In this document: positions 32,763-41,026 of the stretch, one piece after another
Numbering within the stretch: the stretch's first letter is position 1
Layout of the letters: each line of letters starts with the position of its first letter
From: Kribbella pratensis
Lineage (GTDB): Bacteria; Actinomycetota; Actinomycetes; Propionibacteriales; Kribbellaceae
Direction: 5' to 3'
Assembly: GCF_004365355.1 (NCBI RefSeq)
Contig: NZ_SODP01000003.1
Location: 434,001-498,000, forward strand
DNA: 64,000 bases
Translations under genes and position numbers: made by a program
The notes under the pieces: generated by a model
Database searches by the model: none
Told to the model about the DNA's origin: nothing
The model's input: the letters and a program-made list of their open reading frames with translations, nothing else

Positions 32763-33737
32763 TCAAGACGTGACTGCCTGTACGGCGGCGTCGATGAACT
32801 GCTCGGTGGACTTCGGGCCGCCGAACATCCAGATGCCGTCGGGCAGCCGGTGGACCTTGCCGGACTTCACGAACGGCAGGTTCTTCCAGATCGCGTTGCC
32901 GGCCAGGTCGCCGCCGAACACGTCGCCGCCGTCGTTCTTGTTCGCGATGTAGAGGAAGTTGCCGTCGGGCAGCTTGGTCAGACCCTCGAGGTCGGTCTGC
33001 GCGAGCCCGTAGTCCTTGTCACCGGCGCCGGTCCACCCGTTCTTCAGACCCAGCTCGGTGGCGACCGCGCCGAGCAACGACCCGGTCGTGTGCATCCGGA
33101 TCGAGATTGTGCTGCCCTGCTTCCACCCGTCCGCCATCGTGAACCCGGTGCCGGCCTTGCCCGCGTCGGCGATCTTCTGCTTGCCGTCGGCAACTGCCTT
33201 GTCGAAGTCGGCGTTCAGCTGCTTGGCCTGGTCCGCCTTTCCGACCGCCTGGCCGATGAGATCCAGGTTCGTCTTCATCTGCGGGATCGCGTTCTTCGCG
33301 TCCGCGCCGCGGATCACCAGCACCGGCGCGGCCTTCTCGAGTTGCGTGATCGTGTTCGCGGCTTCATCGGTCGTGGTGATCACCAGATCGGGGTCGAGGG
33401 CAACGATCGCGTCGACGCTCGCCTCGCCGCGGGTGCCGACGTCCTTGACCTGTGGCTCGAGCTTCGCCGCGGTGACCCAGTTCGTGTAGCCCTTGGTGTC
33501 CGCGACGCCGACCGGCATCACGCCGAGCGTGACCAGGTTCTCGGCGGCGTTCCACTCCAGCGCGACGACCTTCTTGGCGGGTGCCTTCAGGTCGAGCTTC
33601 TTGTTCCGCGCGTCGGTCAGCGAGACCGGCTGCGCGGCAGCGTCACTGGCGTCGTCGGAGGCGGCGGGTTCACTCGTGCCGCAGGCGGTCAGGCCCAGGA
33701 GGGCAGCAGCAACCAGAGCGATGGCGGTTCGTCTCAT
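32763..33737 (-). CDS. Iron-siderophore-binding lipoprotein
   Basis: A 324-residue exported lipoprotein. The signal peptide ends in the lipobox LTAC with C19 as lipid anchor. The mature protein is a class III (FhuD/FepB/BtuF-like) binding protein: KKVVALEWNAAENLVTLGVMPVGVAD, VDAIVALDPDLVITTTDEAANTITQLEKAAPVLVI and a C-terminal lobe. ATG 33737 is right for the signal peptide. It lies 10 bp after the ATPase gene and before the permease gene, so it delivers the siderophore to that transporter. Confidence 0.92.
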   Translation of the reverse strand: MRRTAIALVAAALLGLTACGTSEPAASDDASDAAAQPVSLTDARNKKLDLKAPAKKVVALEWNAAENLVTLGVMPVGVADTKGYTNWVTAAKLEPQVKDVGTRGEASVDAIVALDPDLVITTTDEAANTITQLEKAAPVLVIRGADAKNAIPQMKTNLDLIGQAVGKADQAKQLNADFDKAVADGKQKIADAGKAGTGFTMADGWKQGSTISIRMHTTGSLLGAVATELGLKNGWTGAGDKDYGLAQTDLEGLTKLPDGNFLYIANKNDGGDVFGGDLAGNAIWKNLPFVKSGKVHRLPDGIWMFGGPKSTEQFIDAAVQAVTS

Positions 33738-33747
33738 CAGAGTGCCT

Positions 33748-34563
33748 TCAGGTAGTCGTGACGCGGGACAGGTGCTTGCCGATGGGGCGAGTGGTGACCA
33801 GACCGGTGGCCGGATCGGTGCCGACCTCGATGGTGATGCCGTACGTCTCGGTGAGCGCGTCCGCTCGCAGTACCTCGTCCGGCGTACCGGTCGCACGCAC
33901 CCGTCCCTGATCGAGTAGTGCGATCCGGTCCGCTACCGCAGCGGCCTGGTTCAGGTCGTGCAGTACGACGCCGACCGCGACCCCGTGCTCGTCGGCAAGC
34001 TCGCGCATCAGGTCGAGGATCTCGATCTGGTACCGCAGGTCGAGGAACGTGGTCGGCTCGTCAAGCAGGAGTACGCCGGTGTCCTGCGCGAGACAGGTTG
34101 CGAGCCAGACGCGTTGCAGTTCGCCGCCGGACAATTCGTCGACCGCACGCTCGGCCATCGACGTGACACCGGTGACCGTCATCGCGTGCTCGATCGCGCG
34201 CGGGCCGTCCGCGTCGTCGTTGCGCCAGCGGCTGCGATGCGGATGACGTCCGAACCCGACGACGTCGCGCACGCTCACGCCGTTCGGGGTCGGCCGGGAC
34301 TGCGAGAGCAGCGTGACCTTGCGGGCGAACTCCTTCGCCGACAGGTCGAGCGCGTTACCGCCGCCGGGAAAGGTGATGCTGCCAGCGTCGGGGTGATGGA
34401 GACGGGCGAGTGCGCGCAGCAGCGTCGACTTCCCGCTGCCGTTGGGACCGACGAGTGCGGTCACGCGGGCGGGCTCGAGGTGCAGCGAGGCGCCGTCGAC
34501 GACGCGCCGGCCGTGGTACCCGAGGCTCAGCTCGTCGCCGGTCAGCCCGATCGTCTCCCGCAT
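33748..34563 (-). CDS. Iron-siderophore ABC transporter ATPase (FecE/FhuC-like)
   Basis: A 271-residue ATPase. Walker A GPNGSGKST near 38-46, LSQSRPTPNGVSVRDVVGFGRHPH (typical of iron-siderophore ATPases), signature LSGGELQRVWLATCLAQDT and Walker B VLLLDEPTTFLDLRYQIEIL, then HDLNQAAAVADRI. It energises the permease at 30604. The gene probably starts a leaderless mRNA: the -10 TATCCT lies 7 bp before ATG 34563 and no ribosome site is present. The iron box overlaps this promoter. Confidence 0.95.
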   Translation of the reverse strand: MRETIGLTGDELSLGYHGRRVVDGASLHLEPARVTALVGPNGSGKSTLLRALARLHHPDAGSITFPGGGNALDLSAKEFARKVTLLSQSRPTPNGVSVRDVVGFGRHPHRSRWRNDDADGPRAIEHAMTVTGVTSMAERAVDELSGGELQRVWLATCLAQDTGVLLLDEPTTFLDLRYQIEILDLMRELADEHGVAVGVVLHDLNQAAAVADRIALLDQGRVRATGTPDEVLRADALTETYGITIEVGTDPATGLVTTRPIGKHLSRVTTT

Positions 34564-34570
34564 GCGACAG

Positions 34571-34589
34571 AGGATAGCCTTACCTAAGC
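34571..34589 (-). promoter_or_regulatory. Iron box and promoter of the siderophore operon
   Basis: On the minus strand the DNA reads CTTAGGTAAGGCTATCCT, a good match to the IdeR/DtxR box TTAGGTTAGGCTAACCTAA. TATCCT within it is a -10, and CTGACA, 18 bp upstream, is a -35. The ATPase ATG follows 7 bp after the -10. Binding of iron-loaded IdeR would block RNA polymerase. Confidence 0.8.
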
Positions 34590-34618
34590 TGACCTGTCAG
34601 CACGAGTATCGTTCCGGA

Positions 34619-34645
34619 TAGTGCGCGTACATTGTATGTGCACTA
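34619..34645. promoter_or_regulatory. 27-bp nested operator of the GntR-TetR regulator
   Basis: TAGTGC (34619-34624) and GCACTA (34640-34645) flank TACATTGTA (34628-34636), all symmetric about base 34632. The palindrome lies 16 bp before the regulator's ATG, with GGGAGGG between. Two nested dyads suit a protein with two different DNA-binding parts. Confidence 0.65.
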
Positions 34646-34660
34646 TTTCGGGAGGGTCGG

Positions 34661-35578
34661 ATGACGCAGTACGAAATGATCGCCGCCGAGCTGCGACGGC
34701 GGATTCAGGCGGGTGAACTGAAGCCGGGGGATCGGGTGCCGTCGACGCGGGCGCTGGTGCGCGACTTCGGAGTGGCGATGGCGACCGCGACGAAGGCCTT
34801 GCAGGCGTTGCAGGCCGAGCGGCTCGTGCATCCGAGCCCCGGTGTCGGGACGGTGGTCGGTCCACCTCCCCGGGCTGCGCGCCGCGCGCTGCGACCGGGC
34901 CGGCATCCGGATCAGCAAACGGATCAGCAACCGGAGCTGAATCGCGACGAGGTCGTGCGGATGGGCATCGCGATCGCGGATGCCGAAGGGCTGGCCGCGT
35001 TGTCGATGCGGCGGATCGCGAGCGAGCTTGGGGTGTCGACGATGGCGCTCTACCGGTATGTCGGCGGCAAGGACGCGCTCGTCGTACGGATGGTCGACGC
35101 GGCGATCGCGGAGTTCCCGCTCGGGACGCCGCCGGACGATTGGCGCGAGGCGATCGCGATGGTGGCGCGGGTGCACTGGGCGGCGTACCGGCGGCATCTG
35201 TGGCTCGCGAGTGCGATCAGTCTGAGCCGGCCGCAGCTGGTGCCGCGGTTGCTTCCGCACACGGATGCGGTGCTGCGGGCGCTGCAAGGTTTCGAGAAGA
35301 GTGCGGCGCTGTCGACGATGATCAGTCTGTTCGCGTACGTGCGCGGCGTGGCGCTGGTGATGGAGGCCGAGGCGCAGGCCGAGCAGGACACCGGCGTGAC
35401 TGCCGACGAGTGGGTCACGGAGCAGGCCGACAAGTTGGGCGCGATGATCGCGATGGGCGATCTGCCGGCGTTCCGCGAACTGCTCGCGGACGGGTTCGAC
35501 TATGAATACGACCTGGACAAGTTGTTCGAGTTCGGCCTCGACGTCTTCCTCGACGGGCTCTCCGCGCGGCTACTCTAA
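34661..35578 (+). CDS. GntR-TetR fusion transcriptional regulator
   Basis: A 305-residue regulator with two DNA-binding domains. Residues 1-70 are a GntR winged helix (YEMIAAELRRRIQAGELKPGDRVPSTRALVRDFGVAMATATKALQAL). After a proline/arginine- and glutamine-rich linker (about 70-95), residues 96-150 are a TetR helix-turn-helix (GIAIADAEGLAALSMRRIASELGVSTMALYRYVGGKDALV) and the rest is the TetR_C_1-type ligand domain. Such fusions occur in actinobacteria but are not common. No target gene is obvious; it is divergent from the siderophore operon, and the palindrome at 34619-34645 suggests autoregulation. Confidence 0.9.
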   Translation: MTQYEMIAAELRRRIQAGELKPGDRVPSTRALVRDFGVAMATATKALQALQAERLVHPSPGVGTVVGPPPRAARRALRPGRHPDQQTDQQPELNRDEVVRMGIAIADAEGLAALSMRRIASELGVSTMALYRYVGGKDALVVRMVDAAIAEFPLGTPPDDWREAIAMVARVHWAAYRRHLWLASAISLSRPQLVPRLLPHTDAVLRALQGFEKSAALSTMISLFAYVRGVALVMEAEAQAEQDTGVTADEWVTEQADKLGAMIAMGDLPAFRELLADGFDYEYDLDKLFEFGLDVFLDGLSARLL

Positions 35579-35606
35579 GTGCTGACGACTTCTCCCGGAG
35601 GTGGCG

Positions 35607-36482
35607 ATGGAGCCGGTGTTCGCGCCGGGTGTGCCTGTGGGTGTACGGCGGTTGTACGAGCATCGGCCGGAGTTGTTCGTCGCGGCCGATGCGGCCCGCC
35701 CGAAACGGCAGACGTCGTGGTCGGTGGCGCCCGGGAACACGTTCGGCACGTTGCTCGTGTGGCTTGCGGTGTGCGTGGGCGGATGGATCCTGGCGCTGAT
35801 CGTGATGGCTGCGACGCTGCCGACCGCGGTCGCGGCCTGGGCGGCGGTCGTGCTGGCCGGCATCGCCGTACTCGCCACCGGCGGGATCGTGGTGAAGTCG
35901 ATGGTCGAGGACCGCGGGCACAAGGCGGTCCGGCTCCAGCACGGGAAGTACCTGCTGCCGGAGGACTTCGACGAGGCCGCGGCGCGGCTGCTCGGGCGTG
36001 CGCAGCGTGCGGTCAAAACGGTGCTTGAGGCAACAGTTACTCGCCGCGGGCTGCTCGACGAGGTGAAGAACGAGCTGGTTCTCCCGGAGCAACTCTGGGA
36101 CATCGCGCAGGTGCTGCGGGAGCAGACAGTACTGCGTGCGCGGCAGAAGGACATCGCTCGCGGGATGGAGACCGCCGAGCTGGACGCCGTACTCGGACCG
36201 CAGCGCCGCGCCCTCGCGCTCTCCGTCGATGCGATCAAACGCAAGGTCGATCTCCTCGACCGGTACGCCGACCGGGTCCGCTCCGCCGACGCCGCGCTCC
36301 GCGCCGAGGCGGCCCTGGAAGACGGCGACCGCTACATCGAACTCCTCGCCCGCACCGAACCGGTCGGCGACACATCGATCGTCCAAGGCTTCACCGACGA
36401 GGCCACGGCGCTGAAGGACACGCTGACTCGCACGATCAACGCGGCGCGGGATGCAGGCAGGACGCTGGCGCTGCCGGAGTAA
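35607..36482 (+). CDS. Membrane protein of unknown function
   Basis: A 291-residue protein not recognised as a named family. Two membrane helices lie at about 46-69 and 71-96, so the N terminus and the long C-terminal part are on the same side. The C-terminal 190 residues are predicted to be mostly helical and contain EDFDEAAARLLGRAQRAVKTVLEATVTRRGLLDEVKNELVLPEQLWDIAQVLREQ, then a probable coiled coil. ATG 35607 is 6 bp after GGAGG; GTG 35601 is adjacent. It follows the GntR-TetR gene by 28 bp and may be co-transcribed with it. Confidence 0.75.
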   Translation: MEPVFAPGVPVGVRRLYEHRPELFVAADAARPKRQTSWSVAPGNTFGTLLVWLAVCVGGWILALIVMAATLPTAVAAWAAVVLAGIAVLATGGIVVKSMVEDRGHKAVRLQHGKYLLPEDFDEAAARLLGRAQRAVKTVLEATVTRRGLLDEVKNELVLPEQLWDIAQVLREQTVLRARQKDIARGMETAELDAVLGPQRRALALSVDAIKRKVDLLDRYADRVRSADAALRAEAALEDGDRYIELLARTEPVGDTSIVQGFTDEATALKDTLTRTINAARDAGRTLALPE

Positions 36483-36485
36483 CGG

Positions 36486-37433
36486 CTACTGCTGCGCGAG
36501 GAGCTGTGCTTCCTGCTCGGGCGTCAGACCGAGGCTGAGCTCAGGCGTACCGCGGTCGAGGTCCCACTGGAGGACGTCGGCCACCGTTGTCCGCAGCGGG
36601 GTGACGGGCATGCCGACCGCGCGGGCCTTCGCCGGGCTACGGCGACGCTCGCCCCACTCCGCTTCCGGGTCCATCAACGGGAAGCGCGGCGGGACCGCGT
36701 CGAGCGGGATCGGCACGATGTCGACCGTGGTGTGCGAGAGGTCTGCCGCGACCTCGATGAGCTCGGCGATCGTGGAGTCGGGGCCAATCGCGTTGAACGC
36801 GCCGGCCCGCTCGTCGGTGATCAGCTGCACCACGAGTCGCGCGACGTCGCGGCTGTCGATGAGTTGCAGCGGCGCCTCGGGCTTGGTCGGCAGCGCAACC
36901 CGTCCGCCACGAGCACCCCGGCGGATCCAGTACAACGCAGTACCGGACGAGTCGCCCGGACCGGTCACTCGGCCCGGACGGACGATCGTTGCCCGATCGC
37001 CGTACCGCTCCAGAACGTCGTCCTCGCACGCGACCTTGCAGGGACCGTACGTGTCGTTCGTCAGTACTTCGGCATCGCGCATCGGCTCGCGGCGGGGCGC
37101 GTTCTCATCGGTCCCGGCCGGCAGATCGCGGACGTACACGGCGTGGCTTGAGACGAACACATACCGCCCGCCCCGGTCACCGAGGACGTCCATCGCCTGG
37201 TCGACGTCTCGGGTCCGGAAGCCGCTCAGGTCGACCACCGCGTCCCACTCGCCCGTCCGCAGCGCGTCGTAGTCCCCGGTCTCCCGGTCGCCGACCAGCT
37301 CCGTGACCTCCGCGGGGAGCGGTGACCCGCTCTTGCCCCGGCTGAACGACGCGACCTCCGCTCCGTGCGCCAGCGCGTCCTCGACGATCGCGCGTCCGAC
37401 AAACCCGTTTCCGCCCAGCACCAGAATCTGCAC
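36486..37433 (-). CDS. NAD-dependent epimerase/dehydratase family protein
   Basis: A 315-residue atypical (extended) SDR. GGNGFVG at 7-13 binds the nucleotide and RYVFVSSHAVY, TYGPCKVACEDDV supply the serine, tyrosine and lysine region (YGPCK). The C-terminal part PLQLIDSRDVARLVVQLI and the rest are typical of the family including isoflavone-reductase-like members. It is probably a reductase or epimerase of unknown substrate. It is convergent with the preceding membrane protein gene (3 bp gap). Confidence 0.85.
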   Translation of the reverse strand: MQILVLGGNGFVGRAIVEDALAHGAEVASFSRGKSGSPLPAEVTELVGDRETGDYDALRTGEWDAVVDLSGFRTRDVDQAMDVLGDRGGRYVFVSSHAVYVRDLPAGTDENAPRREPMRDAEVLTNDTYGPCKVACEDDVLERYGDRATIVRPGRVTGPGDSSGTALYWIRRGARGGRVALPTKPEAPLQLIDSRDVARLVVQLITDERAGAFNAIGPDSTIAELIEVAADLSHTTVDIVPIPLDAVPPRFPLMDPEAEWGERRRSPAKARAVGMPVTPLRTTVADVLQWDLDRGTPELSLGLTPEQEAQLLAQQ

Positions 37434-37555
37434 GATCGGTCAACCTACCGGCCGGTGCCCGGCGATTGACAACCGATTAACGCTGTAACACGTCTGAAGA
37501 GGTACAGGGTGTGGTACTTGACGCACACTGGAAGCGGACGGCGACAGGGGAGCCA

Positions 37556-39058
37556 ATGGGGAGACGTGCGCGCGCGGCGACGAGACGGCCACGATCGGTG
37601 CCGAAGTTGCTGGGGCTGACCCTGTTGGGCGCACTGCTTCCAGGACTCGGGTTGATCGTCGGTGGCCGCCGGCGGATCGGCGCGTTCGTACTCACCCTGT
37701 TCCTCGGGCTCGTCGGCCTCGGTGTGTACGTCGGACTGACCCGGCGGGAGGAGGTCCTCGCCGCCGCCGTCGTACCGAGCCGGCTGCTGATGACGTCGGT
37801 GCTGATCGGCGCGGTCGCGTTCGGCTGGATCGTCGTCGTCGTCGCGTCGCACCGGTCGTTGCGTCCGGCAACGGGCGGCAGAGGCGGGCGGGTGCTCGGG
37901 GCCGGGTTCGTCGGGATCCTCTGCTTCGCGATCGCGGCGCCGGCTGCGATCGGCGTACAGAGTGTGCTCGCGCAGCGAACGCTCGTGCAGGACGTGTTCC
38001 AGGCGCAGGGCGAGTCCAGGTCCGCGACCCGGCCGACGACGGTCAACGTCAAGGACCCGTGGGAGGACAAGCCGCGGCTCAACCTGCTGCTGCTCGGCGG
38101 CGACGACGCGCCGAGCCGGGAGGGGGTGCGGACCGACACGGTGATCGTGGCGAGTATCGACACCAGGACCGGCAACACCGCGCTGATCTCGCTGCCGCGG
38201 AACCTGACCTTCATGCCGTTCCCGAAGGACTCGCCGCTGTACAAGTACTACCCCAACGGCTTCGGCAAGGAGGGGCTCAGCCTCGACGGCCGGCTCGAGT
38301 GGATGCTGACCGCCATGTACCAGAACATCCCCGACGCGCATCCCGGCATCCTCGGCCCGTCGGACAACGAGGGCGCCGACGTGGTCAAGCAGTCGGTCGG
38401 TGAGGCGATCGGGCTGAAGCTCGACTACTACCTCCAGGTGAACCTGCAGAGCTTCCCGGAGATCGTCGACGCGCTCGGCGGGATCAAGGTCAACGTCAAC
38501 GAGCGGGTCGCGATGGGCGGTATCAGCAGCTCGCACATCCCGCCGAAGGAATGGATCGAGCCCGGCCCGAACCAGCACCTCGACGGACGGCACGCGCTCT
38601 GGTTCGCCCGCGGGCGGTACGGCGCCGACGACGACCAGCGGCAGATCCGGCAGCGGTGCGTGATCAAGAGCATCGTCGACGCGGCGGATCCGCAGACCCT
38701 CGTGACGAAGTACAAGGCGATCGCGAAGGCCGGCCGGCATCTGCTCCGGACGGACATCCCGCAGGAGCTGCTCCCGGCGATGGTCCAGCTGGCGCTCAAG
38801 GTCAAGGCCGGCACCGTCTCCAACGTCACGCTGGACCCGGAGAAGCTGCGCCTCAAGTACCTCCACCCCGACTACCAGGCCCTCCGCGACACCGTCGAGA
38901 ACGCCCTCGAATCCACCCCGCCCCCGACGGCCACGCCGACCACCCCCACCCCCACCACCCGCAAGCCGACCACAACCACCACAACCCCACCCCCGGGCCC
39001 CACCCAGAACCTCGTCGACGCCTGCGCCTACAACCCCAACGGCGACCAACCCAACTGA
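37556..39058 (+). CDS. LytR-CpsA-Psr (LCP) family cell-wall phosphotransferase
   Basis: A 500-residue membrane protein. Hydrophobic helices lie at about 18-45, 50-65, 85-105 and 120-140, then an external LCP domain from about 180: LNLLLLGGDDAP, REGVRTDTVIVASIDTRTGNTALISLPRNL, KQSVGEAIGLKLDYYLQVNLQSFPEIVDALGGIKVNV and WFARGRYGADDDQRQIRQR. LCP enzymes attach secondary polymers (arabinogalactan, teichoic acid) to peptidoglycan. The last 60 residues are low-complexity threonine/proline repeats (PTTPTPTTRKPTTTT), probably a cell-wall spacer. ATG 37556 has AGGGGAG upstream; an earlier start at 37511 is less likely. Confidence 0.9.
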   Translation: MGRRARAATRRPRSVPKLLGLTLLGALLPGLGLIVGGRRRIGAFVLTLFLGLVGLGVYVGLTRREEVLAAAVVPSRLLMTSVLIGAVAFGWIVVVVASHRSLRPATGGRGGRVLGAGFVGILCFAIAAPAAIGVQSVLAQRTLVQDVFQAQGESRSATRPTTVNVKDPWEDKPRLNLLLLGGDDAPSREGVRTDTVIVASIDTRTGNTALISLPRNLTFMPFPKDSPLYKYYPNGFGKEGLSLDGRLEWMLTAMYQNIPDAHPGILGPSDNEGADVVKQSVGEAIGLKLDYYLQVNLQSFPEIVDALGGIKVNVNERVAMGGISSSHIPPKEWIEPGPNQHLDGRHALWFARGRYGADDDQRQIRQRCVIKSIVDAADPQTLVTKYKAIAKAGRHLLRTDIPQELLPAMVQLALKVKAGTVSNVTLDPEKLRLKYLHPDYQALRDTVENALESTPPPTATPTTPTPTTRKPTTTTTTPPPGPTQNLVDACAYNPNGDQPN

Positions 39059-39115
39059 GCGTCAGCACGGAGCTGAGGCCTCGCTCGCCAAGACCATGCT
39101 CGGTAGCTTGGCCGC

Positions 39116-39472
39116 ATGCGCTTCGACCGCTACACCGTGATCCTGCTGACGCTGCGCCCGGACGCACCGGTGATGACGGACGACGAAGCCGCCGAGTTGC
39201 AGGACCGCCATCTCGCCCACGGCGCCGACCTGCAGGATCGCGGACTGGTGCTGGCTCGCGGCCCGCTGGCCGACCAGGACGACGAGCGCTATCGCGGCTT
39301 CTCCGTCTGGTCGGTCGACGCCGCCACCGCCCGCCGGCACGCCGAGGCCGACCCGGCGGTGCGCGCCGGCCGCCTGGCGGTCGAGGTCATGACCTGGATG
39401 ATGCCGGCCGGCAACCTGCAGTTCTCGCAGGTGCGCGCGCCCAGGTCGATCGCCGAGGCAACCGCCGACTAG
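39116..39472 (+). CDS. YciI family protein
   Basis: A 118-residue protein with the small alpha/beta ferredoxin-like fold of YciI: RYTVILLTLRPDAPVMTDDEAAELQDRHLAHGADLQDRGLVLARGPLAD, with H32 and the aspartates in the usual places, and FSVWSVDAATARRHAEADPAVRAGRLAVEVMTWMMP. Function in the family is mostly unknown. It lies between the LCP gene and a second YCII-like gene. Confidence 0.82.
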   Translation: MRFDRYTVILLTLRPDAPVMTDDEAAELQDRHLAHGADLQDRGLVLARGPLADQDDERYRGFSVWSVDAATARRHAEADPAVRAGRLAVEVMTWMMPAGNLQFSQVRAPRSIAEATAD

Positions 39473-39521
39473 CGATGTAACGAATGAGGGGAGCCGGCAG
39501 TTCCGATGATTTGAGTTCGCG

Positions 39522-39547
39522 TGTCGATCTGGTGGCCACCCGCTCGA
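39522..39547 (+). promoter_or_regulatory. Candidate ECF42-type promoter before the DGPF gene
   Basis: TGTCGA (39522-39527) and CGA (39545-39547) are separated by 17 bp, 44 bp before the start codon. This matches what I recall of the ECF42 sigma factor promoter (-35 TGTCGA, -10 CGA/TC), which controls DGPF/YCII genes. The ECF42 gene itself is at 43525-44781. Confidence 0.55.
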
Positions 39548-39590
39548 CGTGAGAGTAAGTGATCGATCGACACGACGAGGAGCAGCAGCG

Positions 39591-39968
39591 ATGCGCTACA
39601 TGATCATCAACAAGACCGACGCCGACAGCGAGGCCGGGAAGTTGCCGCCGCCGGAGGTCGCGGAGGGGGTCGGCAACGTGGTCGAGGACCTGTCGAAGGC
39701 TGGTGTGCTGCTGTTCGCGGAGGGCGTGCACCGCAGCTCGCTCGGCGCCCGGGTGAAGGTCGAGGACGGCCGGCGTACGGTCACCGACGGTCCGTTCGCC
39801 GAGACCAAGGAGCTGGTCGGCGGCGTGATCGTCGTCGAGGTGCGCAACCGCGACGAGGCGATCGAGTGGGCCGCCCGGCTGGCCGAGGCGCTCCGCGACG
39901 AGGTCGAGGTACGCCGGGTCGTCGACGAGGCCGATTTCGGCCCGGACTCGGACATCTTCCAGAACTGA
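39591..39968 (+). CDS. YCII-related DGPF-domain protein
   Basis: A 125-residue protein with the DGPF motif (TVTDGPFAETKELVGGVIVVEVRNRDEAIEWAAR), a YCII-related fold. Such genes are linked to ECF42 sigma factors and are regulated by them. MRYMIINKTDADSE is the family's usual beginning; ATG 39591 follows GACGAGGAGCAGCAGCG. The promoter-like pair at 39522-39547 supports control by the ECF42 factor encoded 3.6 kb downstream. The alpha/beta hydrolase gene follows in 36 bp. Confidence 0.9.
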   Translation: MRYMIINKTDADSEAGKLPPPEVAEGVGNVVEDLSKAGVLLFAEGVHRSSLGARVKVEDGRRTVTDGPFAETKELVGGVIVVEVRNRDEAIEWAARLAEALRDEVEVRRVVDEADFGPDSDIFQN

Positions 39969-40004
39969 GTGTCCATTCGTGCCACCGTCGTTCGTGGAGG
40001 TGGC

Positions 40005-40820
40005 ATGACCAACACACTGAAGGTCCCCGAGGCGGAGTTGTACTACGAGGTGCGCGGATCAGGACCGTTGGTGGTCCTGGTCGGCGCGCCGATGGACGCG
40101 GACTCGTTCGCACCCCTGGCCGACCTGCTGGCCGGTGACTACACCGTGCTGACGACCGATCCGCGGGGGATCAAGCGAAGCACTCTCGATCCCGGCGGTA
40201 CGTCGCGACCCGACCAGCGGGCCGATGACCTGGCCCGGCTGATCCGGCACATCGACGCCGGGCCCGCCATCGCACTCGGCTCGAGCGGGGGAGCGGTCAG
40301 CGTGCTGGCGCTCGCCCAGGAGCACCTGGACCTGGACCTCGTCGGCGCGGTGATCGCCCACGAGCCGCCGCTCGACCGGCTGGTCGAGGACGGCGACGAG
40401 CTGCTGGCGAAGTCCGAGAAGCTGATGACCGACTACCTGGCCGGTGACGTGGTCGGGGCCTGGCAGCAGTTCTTCCGGCTGGCCAATCTCGGAGTACCGG
40501 ACAAGGTCGTCGAGATGATGTTCAGCGGCGAACGCGACCCGCAGCAGGTCGCGGCCGAGCAGTTCTGGTTCTCCCATGAGATGCGGGAGACGATCACCTG
40601 GACGCCGGACCTCGACAAGCTGCGTACGGCGAACGTCGTCATCGGGATCGGCGCCGATTCGACCGCTCAGCTCTGTGAGCGAACCTCCGAGGCCCTCGCC
40701 TCTCAGCTGGGCATCGAACCCACCCGTTTCCCCGGCGGCCACACCGGCTTCGCCGACCGGCCGGAGGTGTTCGCCGAGGCCCTCCGCGCGGAGCTGAAAG
40801 TCCTTCATCAGCCTCGGTGA
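40005..40820 (+). CDS. Alpha/beta hydrolase
   Basis: A 271-residue alpha/beta-hydrolase. GSGPLVVLVGAPMDADSF holds the oxyanion region, GSSGGA near 95 is the nucleophile elbow (serine in LGSSGGAV), and PGGHTGFAD near the end holds the catalytic histidine. ATG 40005 has GTGGAGGTGG in front. It could be part of the DGPF transcript. The substrate is unknown. A similar hydrolase is at 41751. Confidence 0.82.
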   Translation: MTNTLKVPEAELYYEVRGSGPLVVLVGAPMDADSFAPLADLLAGDYTVLTTDPRGIKRSTLDPGGTSRPDQRADDLARLIRHIDAGPAIALGSSGGAVSVLALAQEHLDLDLVGAVIAHEPPLDRLVEDGDELLAKSEKLMTDYLAGDVVGAWQQFFRLANLGVPDKVVEMMFSGERDPQQVAAEQFWFSHEMRETITWTPDLDKLRTANVVIGIGADSTAQLCERTSEALASQLGIEPTRFPGGHTGFADRPEVFAEALRAELKVLHQPR

Positions 40821-40932
40821 GACCCCTCGCGGGCCGTTGGGCGGAGTATGTGAAGCTGGGGGTGTCCGGTGTGAGTGACGTGGCATCGGGCACCGGGGTC
40901 GAGGTGGGTGCCGCGTTCGTCAGCGTGGTTCC

Positions 40933-40963
40933 TTGACCTCAACCGTGGTTCAAGTTTCAAGCT
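40933..40963 (+). promoter_or_regulatory. MerR-type promoter before sodA
   Basis: TTGACC (40933-40938) and CAAGCT (40958-40963) are separated by 19 bp, and the spacer contains TCAACC-GT-GGTTCAAG, an imperfect dyad. This resembles the long-spacer promoters activated by MerR/SoxR-type proteins, with TTGACCTCAACC at the start. It lies 64 bp before the sodA start. The match is imperfect. Confidence 0.45.
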
Positions 40964-41026
40964 GGTGCCGCTGACAACAGGACATCGGAGATACCGGCCC
41001 CAGGGGGCCCCGACGAAGGAGCAGAG

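Noticed and set aside
32635..32766. An N-terminal extension of the siderophore permease starting at TTG 32766
   Set aside because: These 44 codons are a translation of the family-3 palindrome and the same residues appear in a false frame at the other copy; ATG 32634 begins the normal permease.
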